Shown here: positions 51,988 through 56,982 of the stretch, piece by piece | Numbering within the stretch: the stretch's first letter is position 1 | Layout: every line of letters begins with the position of its first letter | NCBI GenBank assembly: GCA_036159515.1 | Contig: JAYYEV010000042.1 | Span: forward strand, 1-56,982 | Direction of reading: 5' to 3' | Source: GCA-002727735 sp036159515 | Lineage (GTDB): Bacteria; Bacteroidota; Bacteroidia; Flavobacteriales_D; Parvicellaceae | DNA: 56,982 nt | Made by a program: the position numbers and the translations under genes | Notes under the pieces: model-generated | Databases searched by the model: none | Seen by the model: the letters and a program-made list of their open reading frames with translations, nothing else | Told to the model about the DNA's origin: nothing

Positions 51988-53517
51988 ATGGCAAGAATTT
52001 TATGGGCAGATGACGAAATTGAAAGTTTAAAGCCACATTTACTCTTTCTTGAAAATAAAGGGTTTGAAGTTACTGCTGTTAACTCTGGTGTAGAGGCTAT
52101 TGAGAAAGTTTCTGAATCTAAATTTGATCTCATATTCTTAGATGAAAACATGCCTGGAATAAGTGGATTAACCACACTTGAGGAAATAAAAAAAATCAAA
52201 TCAAGTATTCCCGTTGTTATGATCACCAAAAGTGAGGAAGAAATGATAATGGAAGAGGCTATTGGAAAACAAATTTCCGACTACTTAATTAAACCGGTTA
52301 ATCCACACCAAATTTTGATGGCTATTAAAAAGTTATTAGATGGAAAAAGATTAATTAGTGAAACCAATTCCACTTCATATAGACAGGAGTTTAATAAAAT
52401 TAGTCAAGACTTAAATTTAGTAGATTCATTAGAGGGTTGGAAAGAAATTTTTCAAAAGTTAACTTATTGGGAGTTACAATTGGAAGTTTCAGATCAAAAT
52501 ATGGTAGAAGTTTTTAATATGCAAAAAGAAGAAGCTAATCAACTTTTTACCCGTTTTATAGATAGAAAATACGAAGAAATAATTCATTCCGATGAACTCC
52601 TGAGCCATAATCTATTGAAATCAGAGTTATTTCCTGAACTAAAAAATCAATCTTATTTTTTGATTGTCATAGATAATCTCAGGTATGATCAATGGCTCAT
52701 TATTAAACCTGTGATTGAAGACCTTTTCAGTATTGAATCAGAAGGAATTTACTCCAGTATCATCCCAACTACTACACAGTATGCTAGAAACGCATTATTC
52801 GCTGGTCTTTCTCCTTTAGAAATTAGCAAGAGATATGCTCAAAAATGGGTTTCAGAAGAAGAGGATGAGGGAAAAAATCTACACGAAGATTTCTTCTTGA
52901 ATGAAAACCTTAAAAGGAATCAGCTAAACCTTAAATCTTCTTATCATAAGATTACCAATTTAAATGCTGGCAAAAAGCTTGTTCAGCAAATTGATAATCT
53001 AAAGAACAATGATATCAGTACTATCGTGTATAATTTTGTAGATACGCTCTCTCACGCTAGAACAGACATGGAAGTGATTAAAGAGTTAGCTGAAGATGAG
53101 TCAGCATATCGATCAATCACCTTGAGTTGGTTTAAACACTCGCCACTTTTTGACATATTGGAAAAAATAAGTAATACTTCTTCAAAGGTGTTTTTAACTA
53201 CCGATCATGGCACTGTTAGAGTCAAAAATCCCACTAAAGTTATTGGTCCAAAAAACACCAATTCAAACATGAGATATAAAGTGAGTAAAAACCTCACCTA
53301 CCAGCCTAAAGATGTAATTGAAGCACTACATCCCGAAAAAATAAATTTACCTAAGTCTAACATTAGCTCCTCATTCATCTTTGCTAAAGAGGATAAATTT
53401 TTTGTGTACCCCAACAATTATAATCAATTTGCTAAGCTGTATAATGATACATTTCAACATGGGGGTATATCTATGGAAGAAATGTTAATTCCCTATGTCA
53501 AATTAATAGGAAAATAA
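51988..53517 (+). CDS. porX: Response regulator PorX with PglZ domain
   Basis: PorX regulates the type 9 secretion system together with the histidine kinase PorY and the sigma factor SigP. The receiver domain (residues 1-120) has the acidic pair Asp8-Asp9, the phosphoacceptor Asp52 in LIFLDENMPG and the conserved Lys in YLIKPVNP. A helical linker leads to the PglZ domain (about 200-509) of the alkaline phosphatase superfamily, with VIDNLRYDQW, the catalytic Thr region SIIPTTTQYARNALFAGL, FLTTDHGTVRV and FQHGGISMEEMLIPYV. There is no DNA-binding domain. The length of 509 residues is normal. It diverges from the HD phosphohydrolase gene. Confidence 0.95.
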   Translation: MARILWADDEIESLKPHLLFLENKGFEVTAVNSGVEAIEKVSESKFDLIFLDENMPGISGLTTLEEIKKIKSSIPVVMITKSEEEMIMEEAIGKQISDYLIKPVNPHQILMAIKKLLDGKRLISETNSTSYRQEFNKISQDLNLVDSLEGWKEIFQKLTYWELQLEVSDQNMVEVFNMQKEEANQLFTRFIDRKYEEIIHSDELLSHNLLKSELFPELKNQSYFLIVIDNLRYDQWLIIKPVIEDLFSIESEGIYSSIIPTTTQYARNALFAGLSPLEISKRYAQKWVSEEEDEGKNLHEDFFLNENLKRNQLNLKSSYHKITNLNAGKKLVQQIDNLKNNDISTIVYNFVDTLSHARTDMEVIKELAEDESAYRSITLSWFKHSPLFDILEKISNTSSKVFLTTDHGTVRVKNPTKVIGPKNTNSNMRYKVSKNLTYQPKDVIEALHPEKINLPKSNISSSFIFAKEDKFFVYPNNYNQFAKLYNDTFQHGGISMEEMLIPYVKLIGK

Positions 53518-53520
53518 ACT

Positions 53521-54069
53521 CTATTCTTGATACTTTTCAATAAGATCTAAGTAGATATAAATAGCATTTATTTGTTGATCTGTGCATGATTTACAGTATG
53601 TGTAAGCAACATTCTTAATACTCATGTAGGTTATTTCCTCACTAATCACATCTGAGGAAATGTAATGGTTTAATTTTTCTAATAGACAATCACTAACTAA
53701 GTAAGTCTGCTTGTCTAACGTAGTCAAATAGAAGGAGGGATTATGTAAGAAGAATTCAAATAGTTTTGAAGAAAATTGATCTTTACTTTCTGCTTTCAAT
53801 TGGTTACAATGTTGACACATTACATTGAAATAAAGTTCTTTCCAAAGCCCTTTTTTGTTATTTACTTGGTTAATTATCTCATCTAGATATTGAGCTCTTA
53901 GAATGGTATTTATATCGTAAGAATACTCTAGTACATAACGATCAACACACATCTCCGATTTTAAAATTTCATTTCCATTAATTGATTCTAACTCAGGAAT
54001 ATAAATTTCAGTCGATGAATTGCAACTGAAAAAAGAAAATACCAAGAGAACAATTAAGAAATTTTTCAT
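53521..54069 (-). CDS. Putative lipoprotein with CxxC motifs, coupled to heme A synthase
   Basis: I do not recognise a family. The 182-residue protein has a lipoprotein-type signal (FLIVLLVFSFFSCNSS, Cys near residue 16). Two CxxC pairs are visible, VMCQHCNQ in the middle and TYCKSCTDQ near the C-terminus, plus single Cys residues in SEMCVDRY and VSDCLLEK. The rest is mostly helical and polar. It would face the periplasm. The ATG overlaps the stop of the heme A synthase gene by 4 bases, so the two are translated together. A role in thiol or metal handling for oxidase assembly is only an inference from this context. Confidence 0.6.
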   Translation of the reverse strand: MKNFLIVLLVFSFFSCNSSTEIYIPELESINGNEILKSEMCVDRYVLEYSYDINTILRAQYLDEIINQVNNKKGLWKELYFNVMCQHCNQLKAESKDQFSSKLFEFFLHNPSFYLTTLDKQTYLVSDCLLEKLNHYISSDVISEEITYMSIKNVAYTYCKSCTDQQINAIYIYLDLIEKYQE

Positions 54070-55049
54070 TTAGAAATCTTTAAATCAAGAAACAAATTCA
54101 CTAAAACACCAAATGCAACTAAAGCAAATATTAAGTGTAAGGCTTGAAAAAGATGAGGAATGTTGTATTCTGCCAATATTTTACCAAAAATTACTTCAGC
54201 AATCAACAAGGCTAGGAAGATATAGATAGATCTTAGGTGTAATTTTTTTAGGTAATTGTAAAATCCTAAGCCTAATCCGAATAACACAATTAGAATAGCA
54301 TAAGAACGATGAATCACAAAATGGATATACTCACTAAACTCAAGATCAGCTCTTTCATTATTCATTAACCAATGGTCAACTAATTGTCTTACCTGTGTAC
54401 CAAAAATAATTTGGATTAAAAACAACACTATTCCAAAAGCGCATATCCACTTAAACAAACGTGTTGAAGGAATATCTTTTATTTGATTAATAGAAATGAT
54501 CTTTAACTGTAATGCAATCATCAAGGCTGCAATTACCATATGAACCGTCAATACCCAAGGAACAATATTAGTCGCCACTACCATTGCACCCCACCACGCT
54601 TGGAAGGCAGTCAACACCACCAATCCAAAAGTAAAAGTAATGTTTTTTAGACGGTGATTTTTATTAAACCAAGATAGAACAAAGCCAATAAATATAAATA
54701 ACCCTGCTATAGCGCCAATTAGCCGATTCACATACTCAAACCATGTATTTAGAACGTTAAATTCCTGTTCTTTTAATAATTCTTTATCATTGACTAACAA
54801 TTGTGCTTTATCATCAAGACCAAAAGTGGTTAAGAAATCAGCAAAGCGTCCGATTTTCTTTTCTCTTAGTGATGAATAATGATCTTGGTAATTCAATGGG
54901 AGTTGATCTATTGATGTGGGCGGAATGTATTGATCAAAACATTTTGGCCAGTCAGGACAACCCATACCCGATCCTGTCATTCTTACAACTGATCCTGCAA
55001 CAACAACTAGATAGATAAATATTAGAGTTATCCAATGGAACCTAACCAT
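54066..55049 (-). CDS. ctaA: Heme A synthase (CtaA/COX15)
   Basis: CtaA oxidises the C8 methyl of heme O to a formyl group, giving heme A for the aa3 oxidase. The 327-residue protein has eight membrane helices in two homologous halves. The first loop has the Cys pair GCPDWPKC (Cys31 and Cys37). Expected heme-ligand histidines are seen in VLTVHMVIAALM (His170), EYIHFVIHRSYA (His243 or His247) and QALHLIFALVAF (His305). The equivalent of the first-half ligand in the EYxHR motif reads EYVNR, so Asn108 replaces His. The gene is about 39 kb from cyoE but near ruvB and queG. Confidence 0.92.
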   Translation of the reverse strand: MVRFHWITLIFIYLVVVAGSVVRMTGSGMGCPDWPKCFDQYIPPTSIDQLPLNYQDHYSSLREKKIGRFADFLTTFGLDDKAQLLVNDKELLKEQEFNVLNTWFEYVNRLIGAIAGLFIFIGFVLSWFNKNHRLKNITFTFGLVVLTAFQAWWGAMVVATNIVPWVLTVHMVIAALMIALQLKIISINQIKDIPSTRLFKWICAFGIVLFLIQIIFGTQVRQLVDHWLMNNERADLEFSEYIHFVIHRSYAILIVLFGLGLGFYNYLKKLHLRSIYIFLALLIAEVIFGKILAEYNIPHLFQALHLIFALVAFGVLVNLFLDLKISK

Positions 55050-55100
55050 GGAGCAAATATTGATTAATAATGTAAATCATTTAAATTGTTGAACATAAAT

Positions 55101-56030
55101 TCATCTGGGACTTAAAAATGTAATGTTTCTTTTAAGGCCTGAATATTTAGTACGCTTTACGGCAGATTTTCGGAAAAGATTTTGATAAGTTTCTTCCGAT
55201 AATTCTTCCCACTCTTTTTTTGTTAATTTCAACAAATCAGGATGTGGATCAAACTGGGGCTCATTATGTACGGATGCAAATCGGTTCCATGGACAAACGT
55301 CTTGACAAATATCACATCCAAACATCCAATTATCCATTTTATCTTTAAACTCATTGGGTAATATTTGATCCTTCAGTTCAATAGTTAAATATGAAATGCA
55401 TTTTGATCCATCAACGACATAAGGCTCCACAATTGCCTCTGTAGGACAAGCATCAATGCATTTTGTACAAGTGCCACAATAATCATTAATCGGAATGTCC
55501 TCCTCTAGCTCAATGTCTACAATTAATTCCGCAATGAAAAAGTATGAACCCACTTCTTTATTGATTAGATTAGAGTGTTTCCCGATCCAGCCAAGACCAC
55601 TTTTTTCAGCCCAAACTTTATCCATTACTGGTGCAGAATCTATAAATCCTCTGCAATTAATTTCTCCAAATTTTTTCATTAGAAAAAGCTGAAGTTCCTT
55701 TAATTTATTTTTAATGACAAAGTGATAGTCTTTACCATAAGCATATTGAGAAATTTTTGGTGCATCATTATCTAATTGCTTCTTTGGATTGTGATAATTA
55801 AATAGAACACTTATAACAGATTTTGCTCCATCTACTAACTTACCGGGGTCTGTTCTTTTATCAAAATGATTTTCCATGTAACTCATTTTTCCATTGAAAT
55901 CATTTGACAACCATTCTTCCAATCGTCTAGCTTCTTTTTCTAAAAAAACAGATTTTGAAATTCCTACATGAGAAAAACCTAAGTCGAAACATTTGCGCTT
56001 TACTAGCTTGGTTTTTTCTCTAATATCCAT
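55101..56030 (-). CDS. queG: Epoxyqueuosine reductase
   Basis: QueG reduces epoxyqueuosine to queuosine in tRNA with a cobalamin cofactor and two 4Fe-4S clusters. The cluster motifs are CGTCTKCIDACPTEAI and CDICQDVCPWN. The N-terminal part has LGFSHVGIS and the SYMENHFDKRTDPGKLVDGAKSVISV region. The length of 309 residues is normal for the short form. The ATG at 56030 overlaps the last base of the ruvB stop (TAATG). Like metH it needs cobalamin, so the organism must make or import B12. Confidence 0.94.
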   Translation of the reverse strand: MDIREKTKLVKRKCFDLGFSHVGISKSVFLEKEARRLEEWLSNDFNGKMSYMENHFDKRTDPGKLVDGAKSVISVLFNYHNPKKQLDNDAPKISQYAYGKDYHFVIKNKLKELQLFLMKKFGEINCRGFIDSAPVMDKVWAEKSGLGWIGKHSNLINKEVGSYFFIAELIVDIELEEDIPINDYCGTCTKCIDACPTEAIVEPYVVDGSKCISYLTIELKDQILPNEFKDKMDNWMFGCDICQDVCPWNRFASVHNEPQFDPHPDLLKLTKKEWEELSEETYQNLFRKSAVKRTKYSGLKRNITFLSPR

Positions 56031-56982
56031 TAGAACATTTCTTTTTGACCTCCAGAACCTTTAGGCTTGTTAAGATGTTGGTAAGATAAATCTGTAGCCA
56101 CTCTACCTCTTGTTGTTCTAACTAAATAACCTTGTTGTACCAAAAAAGGTTCATATACTTCTTCAATCGTTCCGGATTCTTCCCCAACCACAGTAGCTAA
56201 TGTATTAATGCCTACTGGGCCACCTTTATACTTATCAATAATAGCGAGTAAAATTTTATGATCCATTTCGTCAAGGCCGTGTTTATCAACTTGGAGTGCA
56301 TTTAACGCTATTTGAGTAATTTCATTGGTAATAACTCCATCTCCTTTAACTTGTGCATAATCTCTTACCCTTCTTAAAAGTGCATTGGCTATTCGCGGTG
56401 TACCTCTACTTCTGCTCGCAATTTGAATAGAAGCATCATTCTTTAGCGGTATATTTAAAATACTTGACGATCTTTTCACAATATCATCCAAAATATCATG
56501 GTTATAATACTGTAATCTACAATTTATACCAAATCTTGCTCTTAATGGTGCTGTAAGTAATCCGCTTCTTGTTGTTGCGCCAATTAAAGTAAACGGATTT
56601 AAGTCTATTTGAACTGTACGCGCATTTGGACCTGTATCTAAAACAATATCAATTTTATAGTCTTCCATTGCAGAATATAGATACTCTTCAATTACTGGGC
56701 TTAGCCTGTGTATTTCATCTATAAATAACACATCTCCCGAACTAAGATTGGTTAATAACCCTGCTAAATCACCGGGTTTATCTAGAACTGGCCCGGAAGT
56801 GATTTTAATCCCAACACCCATTTCATTAGCAATAATTTGTGCTAATGTTGTTTTCCCTAGACCTGGTGGTCCATGCAAGAGAACATGATCAAGGGATTCT
56901 TCCCTCATTTTAGCAGCGGAAACAAAAATTTTTAAGTTTTGTACTACTTGATCTTGTCCTGCAAAATCTTGAAATTCCTTTG
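56030..56982 (-). CDS. ruvB: Holliday junction DNA helicase RuvB (5' end outside window)
   Basis: RuvB is the AAA+ motor that works with RuvA in branch migration. The reading frame stays open beyond the ATG at 56908 to the window edge, encoding EFQDFAGQDQVVQNLKIFVSAAKM, which matches the RuvB N-terminal region, so that ATG is internal. The Walker A motif is HGPPGLGKTTLAQII, Walker B is VLFIDEIHRLSPVIEEYLYSAMEDY, sensor 1 is IGATTRSGLLTAPLRARFG, and the C-terminal winged helix ends near QQGYLVRTTRGRVA. About 20 N-terminal residues are missing. It is followed by queG with a 1-base overlap. Confidence 0.96.
   Translation of the reverse strand, partial: KEFQDFAGQDQVVQNLKIFVSAAKMREESLDHVLLHGPPGLGKTTLAQIIANEMGVGIKITSGPVLDKPGDLAGLLTNLSSGDVLFIDEIHRLSPVIEEYLYSAMEDYKIDIVLDTGPNARTVQIDLNPFTLIGATTRSGLLTAPLRARFGINCRLQYYNHDILDDIVKRSSSILNIPLKNDASIQIASRSRGTPRIANALLRRVRDYAQVKGDGVITNEITQIALNALQVDKHGLDEMDHKILLAIIDKYKGGPVGINTLATVVGEESGTIEEVYEPFLVQQGYLVRTTRGRVATDLSYQHLNKPKGSGGQKEMF

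Noticed and set aside
1..56982. CRISPR arrays, tRNA or rRNA genes, insertion sequences, prophage or defence genes
   Set aside because: No repeated spacers, cloverleaf-like sequences, transposases, integrases or phage genes were seen in reading the window; gaps between genes are too short for most of these.

Overview
The window is AT-rich bacterial chromosome from a member of the Bacteroidota, most likely class Flavobacteriia (order Flavobacteriales). The signs are an SprA gene of the type 9 secretion system (T9SS) linked to maeB, ruvA and gcvH, a PorX regulator, secreted proteins with T9SS C-terminal sorting domains, a fused lpxC-fabZ gene, a metH gene split in two, and promoters of the Bacteroidota type (TTG, 19 bases, TAnnTTTG). 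Coding density is very high and many genes overlap by 1 to 8 bases. I saw no tRNA, rRNA, insertion sequence, prophage or CRISPR array, and no gene-free stretch longer than about 210 bases.

Layout, left to right. 1-6263 (+): the end of ferrochelatase, then pabB and tilS, a small conserved orphan, and an operon with DsbD flanked by two extra DsbD-alpha-like domains. 6247-10169 (-): methionine synthase in two genes behind a complete promoter, SAM-I riboswitch and terminator unit. 10177-15690 (-): aa3-type cytochrome oxidase subunits III, III-like and IV with assembly genes (heme O synthase, a two-domain SCO protein, a DUF420 protein and a small CxxCRA membrane protein). 15748-26129 (-): a tightly packed run deoC, ALDH, ALDH-like, DUF2061, cysQ, gmd, fcl, Wzi/RemB-like, wecA-like, Wzi/RemB-like. 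It diverges from cysC-cysD-cysN (+, 26248-29018). Together these supply GDP-fucose, PAPS and outer-membrane polysaccharide proteins, which suggests a sulfated fucose-containing surface glycan.

29020-41164 (-): two tandem tonB genes, gcvH, the 7.4-kb sprA, ruvA and maeB. 41253-47454: a sirtuin, a T9SS cargo protein, and a plus-strand group of extracytoplasmic thiol proteins (secreted thioredoxin-like cargo, TlpA-like protein, DUF6029 protein, Omp28-like lipoprotein). 47451-51946 (-): lipid A genes lpxA, lpxC-fabZ and lpxD with an HD phosphohydrolase. 51988-53517 (+): porX. 53521-56982 (-): a Cys-rich lipoprotein, heme A synthase, queG and the truncated start of ruvB.

Most of the window is core chromosome. 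The points most worth checking are the sulfation and fucose locus, the split ALDH16-like pair, the large soluble insert in the first oxidase subunit III, the tandem SCO protein, the small thiol proteins coupled to oxidase and heme A genes, and the riboswitch unit.
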